Of a DNA stretch of 64,000 nt, positions 21,373-34,068 are shown piece after piece. The position numbers were made by a program, and so were the translations under genes. The notes below the pieces were generated by a model. The model was given only the letters and a program-made list of their open reading frames with translations, searched no databases and was not told the DNA's origin. Where the stretch lies: assembly GCA_954871525.1 (NCBI GenBank), contig OX940865.1, forward strand, positions 25,528,420-25,592,419, given 5' to 3'. The DNA is from Parietaria judaica (Eukaryota > Streptophyta > Magnoliopsida > Rosales > Urticaceae). Every line of letters begins with the position of its first letter. Position 1 is the stretch's first letter.

Positions 21373-21485
21373 GACACTGCTTGAGCACTCCCCCTCAAAG
21401 GCTTCTTGGTTTTTAGGAATTGTGGTTTGCCAATTATCGCTCAGATTATCCAAGAAGCCCTTGTTGGGGAATGCACAGTCGTGCC
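21373..21485 (+). ncRNA. MIR477: MIR477-like microRNA precursor (copy 2)
   Basis: The 5' arm (GACACTGCTTGAGCACTCC...) pairs with the 3' arm (CCAAGAAGCCC...GTGCC) over about 36 bases, with several mismatches and a loop of about 35 bases. The 5' arm includes ACTCCCCCTCAAAGGCTTCTT (21387-21407). This matches the miR477 variants with the core CTCAAAGGCTTC, and GGCTTCTTGG pairs perfectly with CCAAGAAGCC. Outside the miRNA/miRNA* duplex the sequence is unlike copy 1, so the two loci are diverged family members rather than a fresh duplication. They are separated by about 8.9 kb, two thirds of it the copia insertion. Confidence 0.75.
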
Positions 21486-21790
21486 TTGACTAAAATTTCG
21501 TTTAAGGGCGATACCAACACCGACCAAAGTATTACTGATATCGATTTTTATCTGCTACGATATTGTACGCTTTAAAACCAATCTTTAAGGTTTATATATT
21601 GAAATCTCATTTTGTTTTTTTTGTTTTTAGATCACCAGACAGGCGGAGAAGACCAGTAGAAAGATCATCTTTGCGAAAGAATCAACTACACCTCCTCGTG
21701 GACGACATAATGGGTTGGCGATTTCTCCTCACATCAAGTCACATTTATTTAAGTACAGTCAATGATGCAGGTCTCTTCATAAGTTGCACT

Positions 21791-21793
<3 letters not shown>

Positions 21794-21838
<45 letters not shown>
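21794..21838. repeat. (TA)n microsatellite
   Basis: An uninterrupted run of about 22 TA units lies in intergenic DNA. Confidence 0.9.
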
Positions 21839-21839
<1 letters not shown>

Positions 21840-21840
<1 letters not shown>

Positions 21841-23640
21841 CATGATATTGAGAATTTCCTCAAAAATGTAAAACAATATAGTTAGAATGCTAGTAAAATC
21901 AGTAATAATAGTAAAAAGATAGCAATATATGGCTTTAAACCCTAAATAAGTGTATATTCACGATATAAGGGATACTTCAAGGATGTATCGTGATTATTAC
22001 TGATTCCGGTAATAAGAAGAACAATAAATCGATGATAATTTCCAAAGTAATCAGTGATCTTCACCAAATTGTCTTCCATTCACAACACTGAAAATGTAAC
22101 TTTAGAATTTAGCAATATTGATGCATAAAAAAAAAATTGTAGAAACTGAATTTTTCGGTACTGTATAAAAATTGTAAATGGCATAATTTTTTATTTTTTT
22201 AATATATATAAAGAACATTATTGTAATGGTGATTGGTGTATTAAGTAACAAAAATATTGAAAAATGCGTTGAATATTCACGGACAGGTGAAGATTACACC
22301 ACTATATTTCTATGTATGGATGTAATTTACACCAAATTCGATATTAGTTATAGTGTTATACAGCCAGATATATCATAGAACTGCAAAGAAAAAAAAAAGG
22401 AAAAGATTTTGCCGATCACCCACAAGAAAGATCAAGATCAGTCGAGATTGTGATTGTCATTAAGCTTCCAATGTATTATTTGATCTTTATATTATATCTA
22501 TTATTTATTTCAATGTGATCTTTTTAGGCCCGACATGTCGATTAAGCTCGTGATTTCTGTTTATTACGAGTCTTTTTTGTTTATTTGATCGTTTGTTTTT
22601 TTTAAGATTGCTTAGCATAAATCCCATGTGACAATATTTTATCACGTTTAAATGAAGTGCTTATTAATAAAATTTTATGATCGTCAGATTAGTGAGTCCG
22701 GTTAGTATAAAAAATGAAAAGTGCTTTTTTTTTTTAGTTTTTTTTTTATCTAATTTTAAAAATCAGCAAAAACATATAATTTTACATAATAAATTCAAAA
22801 ACAGTACGGGGCTTGAATTCCGCAACCGGGAACGGGCCGTTTTAAAGGCTAGAAAACCGGGACCGGACATAATGAGTCATGACGTTGCTGGTTCTAAGTG
22901 CTCTTACTTGCTTGCTTCTATTTAGAATGGATCGGTGTCCCCATCAACTACAAGGTCATGAAGCCAATAAGCTTGCAATAAATCTCTTCATTTTATTACT
23001 TATGCTTTCCATCTACAAATCAATTGTCGTTTGTTTGTTCAATTTGTAAATATTTTGGTCTCCCCTAATAAAATCATGCCATGTAAACAGAAGGTAAGAT
23101 TTTGACCCAAACACGAACACGACCCGGTATCATCTCGAAAACCGGATTCTTCGTATAAAATCGGGAACCCAAGACTAGACTTTCCATTCATTTAATAAAA
23201 ATTTAGTATTTAAATTTAAATATTTTACCTTATTTTATATATTAATTGAAATTTAGATGGTTTATTATTTCATTTGTATGCATTTTTAATAAAAAAAGAC
23301 TGCTGCGTAAAATGTCAAATATTTTCTTTAATTTAATCAACTAATTAAAAAATCTAAAACCAACCAGCCAGCTTTCAGCTCTGTTCAGCCTAGTCCCACG
23401 CCGCATGTTAAAAAACATGGGTTTTTCGTAACCAAACCTAGGACGGGACCAATTTTGAGAATTCTCAAAAACCAAGAACGGAACGGAAAAAGACCAAACT
23501 CCCGGTACACGATCCCGCCCCTATTAAAACGCAAAAACAGGCAGAAGCAGTTCCATGAAGCAATAATAACTTATTTAAGAGAGTAGTATATACAATAAAG
23601 CAAAAAACAGAACACAAAAAGCAACAACAGTTTTCCTCTC
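21840..23640. other. intergenic with decayed hAT-like CCGG-rich patches
   Basis: Mostly AT-rich. Patches at 22805-22870, 23100-23175 and 23440-23525 contain words such as AACCGGGA, GACCCGGTA and CCCGGTACACGATCCC. These resemble the subterminal DNA of hAT elements, but I found no reliable pair of termini or duplication. No gene was seen. Confidence 0.4.
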
Positions 23641-23897
23641 CGAATCTCTTCTTGCAATTCTAGGAAGATATAAACTCCATACTTCTGCCAACTATTTACA
23701 CACAAAATAGTTACGCCGAAGTTCGGAGCACGGGAAAGAACGGCCTATGTACTCACAATCTCACCCTCCGGGGACCGTCTTTTTCGCCACGCCATGAATA
23801 CAAAACCCTATCTCTACAAAGCATTCCGAGATTTCTTTTTTGCGAACAAAAACGTAACCGTGGCTCTGGAAACACTGTACCATTCCATGTTGTTTCT

Positions 23898-25230
23898 TCA
23901 TTGGTTGATGGGTTCAGTTCGGTCCTGCACGGCCATCCTCTCTGACACGTCCGCGAGAGATTTGAGGTTACACCTGATTAAGGCTTCGACGAAGTAACAC
24001 GTCTCGTCTTTGGTGTTCCCTTCTGGAATGTCGACTACGAAGGACTCGATGACCAGAGTCCCAGGTCTCCCGTCGATGACCTCGGGGTGGACGGTTATGG
24101 TTGAAGAGTAGTTCTGCAATTTGTAGAGTGAAATGATTAGAGTCTTTCTTCACGCTATACAACATTATAATAAGGCATAATCTATGCATAAACACAACAT
24201 TATATAACATTTAAAGACAAGGTTACAAATTATAAGAACATGTAGTCCCAAATTACCCCCTGAACTCTTTTTTTTTTTTTAATCAGTTTGCTTTCTAAAC
24301 TCACAAAATATTACGTTTACAAACACACGACGATTTTTTTGTTAGTTTCTTATGACGGTACTGAAACATACGAGTCAGTGTGCATATTTTCAATCTTCTA
24401 GCCTTATTCTTAACAAATTTAGTGCATTCTGTGAGAAAAATGAATTCAAATGATCGAAAAGTGAGACTAGATTCCGTACCCTTAGCCTGTGATCACCGCC
24501 GACAATCCTGATGCCGAGAATGTGCTCCTCGTCGTCGAGAAACTCGAGCCTCTCGGTGCTGGTTGTGGCAGGAAGCCCGGACTTGACGTTCACTTCCCGA
24601 ACGCTGCCGATACTGATGTCGCCCTTCATGATGCACCGGCTAACGAAGGGCTTGTACTTCTGGGGTTGATCAAATCTCCTAACAAGTGACCATACCTGAT
24701 AACAAAAGCAAGATATAAGCACACAGAAATCTACATACTTAATCAACAAATCACACTCAAACTCAGCATAACAGAGTTGATAATCATCGTTTTTGCCTTC
24801 AGTTCTCACTAGGTTTTCACAAAATTCAATAGGAAAAAGAAGCAATCAACGGGAAAAACGAATCAATTTCTTCAAATCACGATTCACAATTCATCAACCA
24901 CCAAAACCTTGCTCGAATCTCTCAGAGCTTGCACAAACACGCAAATCAAACCCAAAAAAAAAAAACACGAAGAAACGAAAACCGATCCAATTTCACAGAT
25001 CTTCAAAAGCATCAGCGAAGAAAAAAAGTCAAACCGAAGCAGAAAAGAAAGAGAGCGATCGAAACCTCCGCAAAAAGTCAGAGATAGAGAGAGAGAGTAC
25101 TGACGAGCTGAACTGGAGCTTTGACGTGCTTGACGAGAGCAGAGGTGCACTGATTCTCTCTGGGCTGGTGCTTGTGGTGCCTGCGAATGTACTGAACTTC
25201 CATTGCTCCGCAAGAGTCGCCTCTGTTCAT
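23898..25230 (-). CDS. PYL9: PYR/PYL/RCAR abscisic acid receptor, PYL8/PYL9 type
   Basis: A soluble START-fold ABA receptor. With ABA bound, it inhibits clade A PP2C phosphatases and so releases SnRK2 kinases. Three exons on the minus strand, all phase 0: 25230-25105, 24695-24480 and 24113-23898, giving 185 residues, the usual length for subfamily I. The gate loop SGLPA is at residues 81-85 and the latch HRL at 111-113. The lysine in PQKYKPF (about residue 57) corresponds to the ABA-carboxylate ligand. The C-terminal helix carries [20 protein letters not shown]. The N-terminus ([19 protein letters not shown]) and a total of three exons fit the PYL7-PYL10 group, which is monomeric and has notable basal activity. 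All boundaries are canonical and every diagnostic residue is present, so the gene appears intact. The leader on the minus strand is CT-rich. No ABRE was specifically identified. Confidence 0.95.
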
Positions 25231-28200
25231 GGCTTCCTCTCTCTGCAAAAGCTTGGGTCCGAAAATGGCGGATCAGAGAGAGAGAGTTTCTGCTTCTCCT
25301 TGAGGTTCACGGCAAGCAAGAGCAGGAGACTTCTGGAAAGAGATAAAATGAAAGCCTCGCCTTTGTCGCAGCCAAAAAGGATAAATAATATTATAATTAT
25401 TATTATAAATATAAAATATTTATATTTATATTTATATTTTACTATAAGATAAAGAATAAAAATCAAAAGCCGGAAATAAATAAAATAAAAAATAAAAATG
25501 GACCAAAAGCTTAGCTTAACCGCGTAGCTTAGCAAGCTATACAAAATCAATTAATCCCACCGACAACTGCTTACTTATATTATTTTTTAGTTACAAAAGA
25601 AATTGGCAATACTCCCCCTCAATTTTGAGCTTTTGTGCATTTTCCTCTCTTACATTTTAATTTTTAGCAGAAGTGGACTTTCAAAAAGTACATAGATGTG
25701 CGCGTAAAAAATCACGAATAATGTTTTTACCCTCTACCGGAGAACTTGTTTGATTAACTAGATATCGAATGAGATCATACACTTGCAATGAGAATTTCAT
25801 AAAATCGAATCAGAAATCGAAATCGTTCTCGAGTTCGAAGAGGTTTTAAAGCGAACAATAAATTCGGAGATAGTTTTCAGAATAATTTATTTTTAAAATT
25901 TTAAGTGAAAAAATCATTTCAAAGTCTATTTTAAGACAACAAATATAAAAATAAAAAGTTCCTAAAGGCGCAAGTCTACTTAGACTCCCCTCTTGCCTTG
26001 ATTTTATTATAATTTTAAAAAAAAAATTACCAAATTTATGAAGAACACTTTATGTTGCACATGTAAAGGAAAATTGAGTTAGTATTCCCTTTATTTTGAT
26101 TAAAATTCCAATATATTCTTGAAGCATATGTTACATATTTTGTAAATTTTTATTTTTTATGAGGCAATAAGCTACCTATCAAAAGCTTAAGGGGTATTTC
26201 TGGGAAAAAAAAGTACAAGAAACAAAATTGTGGGAATATGAATGTGAAAGTCATGAAATTGATAAAATAATGCGCGTAAAAAGTCCGAAAGCTTGCTTCT
26301 AAAATAGGACCCATCTAATCGCCTATTTTTGTGTCATTAAATAAATGATAAAAATACTCTTATGAAATATTATCTTCTCTCTTTTTCTTATTATTTATTG
26401 TTACTGTTATTTTGGTTGGTTGGTTGTTTTACGCTCACATGTGGTTGACGCAAGTTTGTGTGACTGACTCTTCAACATAGTGGATCACTGAGTCCCTAGT
26501 GGGTGAGAACTGAGAATAGTGGACCCCACCCAAAATAGCACTCACTTGAATGTGGAATGACGTCACCGTGACCGCACCATAATATACATTTAGCAGGTAA
26601 AGTGGAATATTATCGTAAGAAATCAAAAAAAGGCTATTTATTATTCCACTATATAAACCTATATTTGTACCTGGACAATAATAATAAAAAATTAAAAAAA
26701 AAAACTCTAATTGAAGATGGCATATTGAAAATTTTAGTTTTGATTAATGAAATTCCGACTCCAAAATCTCGATTTATTTTTTTGTCGAAAATTTTATCCT
26801 AATTTTCAATTTTTATATTTTTAATCTTTAATTTTAATTTTTGTAAGGGATGGTTGATTTAGACTGCGGTGATATCTAAATATTTAATTATTTCGCTGTT
26901 AGAAAAAAAGAAAGAAAAAAAGAAAGTAATAAAACCAAATATTAATTTTATAAAATATTTTGTCATAGTGTATTGTAGTTGTAGTGCTTCTTAAAATTTG
27001 TGTAGAAGAAAGAGAGTTTAATTAATACATATTTACTTATATATGTACATAATATCTTGCGTTTTGGTATGAAATTTTGTAAATTTATTTTTATTACAGA
27101 AAATTTAATAGACCAATAATAAGTTCGCTTATTAGTAAATAAAAAAAGTATATTTTATATAATAAATTGTCTCTTACATAAAGTTGACTGAACGTTATGA
27201 AACAGTCTGTATTTGTTTGTTTTCGCTTCAATATGAAAACGGTAAATATTTATTGATACTTCTTAACCTTCTATATCTTAATTTAAACAATTTTTTTTTT
27301 TCATGTATGAAAAATAGATATATTTAAGCGGTGAGGCATATTTTACCATATTATTTTCATCCCTTTTCTTTTTCTTCTTCTCACAAATAGTGAAATAGAT
27401 ATTTTATCATGTTTTTGCCCAACCTATTTAAGTCAAAAGGATTAATGGTGGTGAATGGGGCATGTGATCATATGGCTTCTTACAAGAGATAAGCTTCAAA
27501 AGTTGCATTGAACTTTTTATAATAAATGGACCAGATTCAACAGCCTATCTGAGATGCACTAAAAGCCACAATTTATTCTCCTCACTCTTGTTTTTAGCTT
27601 CGAAAAAAGCCAAAATAGGCACTACTTGCTCTTATTGTTCTCTTTTATTTTTATTAATTTATATATTTGAGTGTTTTTCACTTCTTTTTTTTACATTTCC
27701 TCTTGAGTTAGGTATTTTCATCGCTACATTCACGTTCGTTCTGCCCGTCCGTACCCGGAATCATATGATGGTCCGTTTTACGTTCTTCGGTCAGTACCAA
27801 ACGGAGATGTTCGCAAGCGTCTGTATAGACATGCTAACACGCGGCATATCGTACAATGTTTCCTTAACTAGCTTCAAATAGTCTTTTGAGTACGAAATTC
27901 AAAAAATCTTTACTATTCTAATAAATATTCCGGAAGCATGATTTTGAATTCTTAGTTTCTGCGATTATGAATTCTTTTTATTTATTTTTATATAAAAATT
28001 CAAAATTTAGAATATCGATCTTAATAAATAAAGAGAATCGGAGTTCTAAATTTAGTTCCGTACCAATATCCGAATTTCTTAGTTTAGATTTAGAGTTTAT
28101 ATTTTAAAGAATTAAAATATGTAATTGTATTTACATATTGACATAAGTTAAGTAACCTTAAGTTGCAATCAAGTTGCTCCACAAAAGTTGGTCACTCCAT

Positions 28201-29100
28201 AAACCCAAAAAGTTGGGTTATCTTGACTTTAACATGTTAATCGTGGCATTTACCTATTAATCCAATTTCTGAAACATTCTTTTAAGTTTTACTCATTTCT
28301 TGTTAGGTCAAAGGTTTAACATCATTGTCTATTTCTTTGATATTTTATTTTTAAGATTCAATGTAATTTTTATTTCTTTTTGGAGTGTGGAAGAGGCTTG
28401 TATTAAAGTTGATATTTTTACTTATCATTTGACCGACCAAAGAAATAAAACTATTGAGATTGGTACTCGCAAGAGATATTTGAAATAGTGTCCACTTTGA
28501 AGCATATCATACCTAATTCGGATATAATTGTTATTTTATAATCCTTCTAGATCTGTGACCTGTAACATTTATCCCAACCCACTAATGGACAAATAGCTTG
28601 ACATGTTAGAAGGTCTCATGTTAGGGTAATTTAATTATTATGGACCTTCATACACAATACATAATATATGTATCATATTATATATATATATAGGTACCAT
28701 AAGTTCATGTTCTCTCACAAGTAGAATTGTCATTAAATACTAGCTCGTTATAAGTCAAATTGTGCTCGTTCGTAGTCATTATTATATATACTCGCATCGC
28801 ATTACAAGTTATATTTGTAGTATTAGAACATGTTAGTATTATTGGCCGCAAACACTACGACCAAGATTTTAAATATACGCAATTTATAAGTTCGTTGGAT
28901 GAACCCAGGCCTACCGAAGAATCTTTATATTGGGTTACCATTGACACTAGTTAATTAGTGCTATAGGAGCATGTTGAGATAGTACCTATAACATACTAAT
29001 TGGGACTCAATTTCTAAAATGAAATTGCCCATATCATAAATATATATCGGGCTCGTATTCTCAATGTCACGGATAGAAACGCTACCGTAGGGGATAAATC

Positions 29101-29140
29101 CTCACACACACACACACATATATATATGTGTGTGTTGTGT
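29101..29140. repeat. (CA)n(TA)n(TG)n palindromic microsatellite
   Basis: CA repeats pass into TA repeats and then into TG repeats, making an almost perfect palindrome that could form a hairpin or cruciform. It lies in gene-free DNA. Confidence 0.8.
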
Positions 29141-32100
29141 GCACATTTTTTTAGTATTTGGATCATAATTTATTCAGTCTTCATCCGTAATACTACAATT
29201 CAACTCTTGTCGTAGATTTACGCTTTTTTTTTTATAATTTTATATTTCAGTTATAAAAAAAAAAACATTTTCAACGGGGCTTGAAATAGCGTAAAAGTTC
29301 CGTCTAAAAATAATTATTTTTGTTAATGTGTATTCGTCTTTAGATATATCGATTAATTTGCCAACCAACACCATCACAAATCACCTCTCACGACATTCAT
29401 CGATTTTTATTTTTTTTCTAAAGACATATTTCAAGTTATAATCAGTTGAAAATTTGAAGAGAAAGATACGAGAATTTTGTGATGCCAATTATATTTTCAG
29501 TAGCATACACTGGAAATGGGTAGTTTTAATTATTATTTTTTTTACCAATTTGGAGAGTAAATTTTAATTTTAAGGTAAAAGTAACTTAAGTTAATTTTCT
29601 CTTTGTATTTTGGCTGCACTTATAATCTAGTTAATCATTTAACATTAAGTAAAAAGAAGATGAGAAAGAGACCAAAATTTATATGGTAGTGGCAGAAGTA
29701 GCTGTCTTTATCATGGTAAGTGCGTTTGGATTCGAAATTTTGTGCCATGTTCATTGTTTCTATTAATTGTGCAACTTTCTCGAGGCAATGAGAAAGAGAA
29801 ACCATTTGTGGTATCAGAATCAGCTGAAAGTCATAAAGCTATGTGAGCATGAAAGTCTCGCACTTTCTTTAAAATCAATATCAAATAGGAGCAAATATTA
29901 ATTGGGAGGTTATGTAGGAAGACAAAAATTAAGAGTGGCAAATTGTATTTAATTTTCTTGGCATTATTTGCTATAGGAAAAGGAAAGCTTTCAGATTGTT
30001 TTATAATTATTAGTTATTATCTTTCATAAGTATTGGAAAATCTTAAATTTGAGTATATATCAATAAAATACAATTGGGAAAAATAGTAACAAAAATCACT
30101 TATTTTGCTCGGTTTTTGCCGTTAAGTATCTATACACAAATTTATAGTAAAACCCATCACCATTTTTGTATAGAATTTCTCTCTATCTAGCCTTAATCAT
30201 TTTCTTGGTCTTTCGTCGTTTTTTTTTTTTCTTTTCATTTATGCTTTCTAGTTTTTTAAATGCCTTGCGCCCCCGCGTCAAACTCTCGAAAATGGTAATT
30301 ATGGCTACGATATCACAATATCTCCCCTACCCTTACCGTATAATGCAATTGCTATTTTTATGTTATTTATAAAAATAAAAATATAAATAAAACTAATGAT
30401 TTTGGGGGAACAACCAAAGTTTAGCTATTTTGATGCAACCCAACTTCTTGAGAATCTTCTTATCCATATAATAAAGGTGTTTCCAATTTAGCAAAAAGAA
30501 GATATTTATTACTAGGGTTTGCTTCAACTCATAAATAAAGTTGAAAACGGTGTCTCATAGCAATACTTAGCAGTCAACTATCTCCATATAGGATTCTCAA
30601 ACTAACAAAACAATATCCATATTTTGTCAAATAAAGTCAGATACAACTAATGGATAACGATCTCGAAGAAGAACAAGGTTTATTCCTTTCTTCTTTTTGT
30701 TAAATTTAAATTATTATTTTTTTTGCGTCAAATTATAAAGATAATTTGTTTATCTAGATAATAACCATGAGTAATCGTGTAATTTTTCTCTCGGTTCCGA
30801 CTTTTCCAGGAACCCATTCTTTTAGGATCTATTTTTTGTTTTAAAATATAAATTAATCTAGACGGTAATTATTAAGAAAAAAATAAAAATTATTAAGATT
30901 AAAAACATCAACTCCATTCTTTTATTGAAAAAAAAAATATATATATTTATGATACTATATTTGCATGATTAACCATGAGTCAACTTATAATATATTTTCA
31001 ACTCCTCTATCAATCAAATATGCAAGCTCTCAACCAATCCCGTAAACTTAGTCCATTTCTTCAACTTCATTTTTGCTCCATGCATTTTAAGAGACCACAA
31101 AATTTACCAAAACCCTTTTGAGCCCTCAAAAGGTTGATTAAACTCCCACTTTTATTTTTCCAATTTTGCATGGGCTCAACTCAAAATCCGTTATTAGTTA
31201 TTACTTGTTCATCGCCAATCAACAATCGAATTGGGAATAACAAAAAATAAACAAAATTTAAAAGCCACTTAAGATGCTCTTTGTCCTTTCTCTTTTGCAT
31301 GGAAAAAGATGTCCAATCACACATCTCAAGTGGCTCATTCATATGATAAAAGAGACTTTATTTCATAGGGCACATGGTGCGAGCCTATTGGGCAATAGCC
31401 AACCAAACTTTATTTATTTATTATGTATTAAACATATGCCCTCAACTCTCTCTAGGGATCAAATTATTGTCCCGTTTGCTTCTTTTTTGCCACTTTTCGA
31501 TACCCTATTGGGCTTGGTTGCATCGTTCATTATCATATAGTATTTAAAGGGTCGACTTTGGGAGCAATTTATGGTGGCAATTTGGAAGCGAATGCTCGAA
31601 AGTTGTGCACTTTTGTGCAGATCTTTGGTTCTATTGAAACCCCTTTTATAAGATTGTGACTTGGCCAGCTATATCAACACTCGTTTTAATACTAGTTTAC
31701 GCTAATTTGTGTCATTAATGGCACCTAGCTTTCAAAGAAAATGCTTAAAAAAAATACAATTTTATTATAATGGATCGTCCAATTTTTGTACATCAATAGA
31801 AGAACAATTATTACCCTACATAATTTTACTTATTTTATTATTTGAATTCCTTTATAATAATTTTGTTATAAAAAAAACTTACATTTTATTATATTTAATC
31901 ATTTTTTTCAACTTTAAATTGCCGATGGATTGAATTACAACTTAAGTACATTTTCCTGCAATTTCAAATACGTTAACGAAGCATCTAACGCCGCTTGAAG
32001 GTTCCCATTTCGGTTTTTATTGTTTTGCAAATTAATTTTACTATCCGACAATGTTTAGTAGATTACACCACAGAACCTTAAAAATATTATAAGAATTTAA

Positions 32101-33589
32101 TGATCACGATTTTCACAAGAATTAAATAATATTGCTTTAAGGTGATACTTAGATAGATACTGTATTGTGGTTGTGGGATGAGATACTAAAGTAAATTGGT
32201 ACACTTGTGACATATATTGTGGATTCTTATTTGTTATTAAATAGCTATGCAACGTAAGTGCGGATATGGAATCAAATATCAACTATAATTATAAAATAGT
32301 TAGCATATCCCTCATATATCTATATGGCATATTCTTTTGTTACATGTAACTACAATTCCCATATCAAACTCTTCTAGAACAATATTACAAAATAATGCTC
32401 GTAGCAACATCAATTTCAACTACGTGACTTGATCAACGATCTTTACCAAACATGATTGTCTGATGTCATTTAATTATGTGAATTTGATTGGTCTAATTTT
32501 TTTTACTTGTTTAAGAGAATGTATAATTGACAAGAACACCCTCTTAATTTTATTTCCTATGTTTAGTTTGCCAACTTGATTTTATGATGTAGCACTTTAT
32601 CGCGAGAAACTTTAATTTAACTCAGAACATAACTTTAACTCTTGAAAAATGCTATTACAATAGGGATAATATAAATAAAAAAAATTAAATGAGATTGCGA
32701 TGTAAAATCAAGCCCGGCCCACCAAAAGCGGGATTCGACAGACCAAGCTTTGCCCATTTAACACCTCTCTAATTGTGAAAATTTATTCAATAACATTTAT
32801 AGCAAAAATAAACATTCAAAGCCAATAAATAAAACATTTGAGATTAAAATGAGAAGAAGAAAAAATAACCTTATAGTTAAAGTTGAAATTGATAGTTATA
32901 TTATGTCAAGTGTCAATCAGCTCAATCGAATTAGCAGTGAATTTATTTTCCTTTAAATTTCGTGCTATAATGTTGTTATATATTATAATTGTAATGTAAC
33001 CTGGACAATATAGAGAAGCACTAACTGATGAGCCCAATGATTGGGGCCCAGCCCATCTCATGATTGGGCCCAAGCAGCCCATAATCACAATATTTCCCTC
33101 CCACTTTCGCAAACGACGCCGGGCCTAATAATTTTATTATGAGCTTCAGCAAAATAAAAGATTTTATTTTTAATTATATAAATTATTGTTTTTCTATAAA
33201 AAAAAAAAAAAATAAGAACCTTTTTTCAAAAAATATTTATTTTATTATTATTATTATTATTAGGACTTAGGTCATGGTCCAGATTATTTGTGATTTGGGC
33301 CGATCATAATTTTGTATGTTTAACTTGAATTATTGATTGACACTCTAGAACCAAAGGGTTTCGCATCTCTTAAGTCTAAGTCTTTATTATTATTCGATAA
33401 CAAAAAGAAGAAAAAGATCTATTTGTGCAATTCTGTAGGTATATTCAATTTAGGGATTAACACCATAAAAACAGCTAAACTTTGACAAGATAAGACGACG
33501 AGGATTTAAAGAAGAAGAAAAAAACAATCTAAAAAATATCTAAAATTAATATATGTGAAGCTACACATTTTTCGTTTAAGAAGAGGATC

Positions 33590-33790
33590 CACGTGAGGAA
33601 CGAGCGTTCAAACTCTAAGAGGTCAAGAACGATCAGCTTGAGGACGAGGCCAATTTCAACGGCCATGTCATTAGCACCAAAGAGGCAGCCAACGAGGCCC
33701 ACCTCCGGCGTGATGGTCAAGGTTGCCATGCTAGAGACTGTCACCCCTTTTTACGATGTGGTCGAAGATCGCAAGGGCGGATATTCAGTA
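33590..33790. other. GC-richer island, possible exon fragment
   Basis: About 200 bases of balanced composition stand in AT-rich DNA and are open in several frames on both strands. Plus-strand reading gives TRPISTAMSLAPKRQPTRP and SGVMVKVAMLETVTPFYDVV. Minus-strand reading gives TITPEVGLVGCLFGANDMAV. Neither is a family I recognise. It may be a decayed exon or captured fragment. Confidence 0.3.
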
Positions 33791-33812
33791 TCATTTCTCT
33801 CGTTCTCGTGTC

Positions 33813-34068
33813 TTTTTATCGATGCAAAATATTTGAATGTGTTGTTTTTAAGTTGTTCAAAATGTTTTTCTCTGGCATTTTGGTTGTTCAATCTAATCGG
33901 CAATTGTCCTCACATGCTTACATTAATCTTTCCGAAGTGTTTTTTATCGATGCAAAATATTTGAATGTGTCGTTTCTAAGTTTTTCAAAATGTTTTTCTC
34001 TGGCATCTTGGTTGTTCAATCGATTCGGCGATTGTCCTCACATGAAACATTAATCTGTCCAAAGTGTT
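33813..34068. repeat. 128-bp tandem duplication
   Basis: The segment beginning TTTTTATCGATGCAAAATAT recurs 128 bases later with about 90 percent identity. Shared words include TTGAATGTG, AAAATGTTTTTCTCTGGCAT, CTTGGTTGTTCAATC and GATTGTCCTCACATG. It directly follows the GC-richer island. Confidence 0.85.

Noticed and set aside
22805..23525. Possible hAT element bounded by TACGGGGC and CGCCCCTA
   Set aside because: Subterminal CCGG words fit, but the end sequences pair poorly and the flanking 8-mers do not match convincingly.
24793..25452. Long plus-strand frame over the PYL first exon and leader
   Set aside because: It is antisense to a well-supported ABA receptor exon and its leader; composition is Lys/Ser-rich from AG repeats and has no domain.
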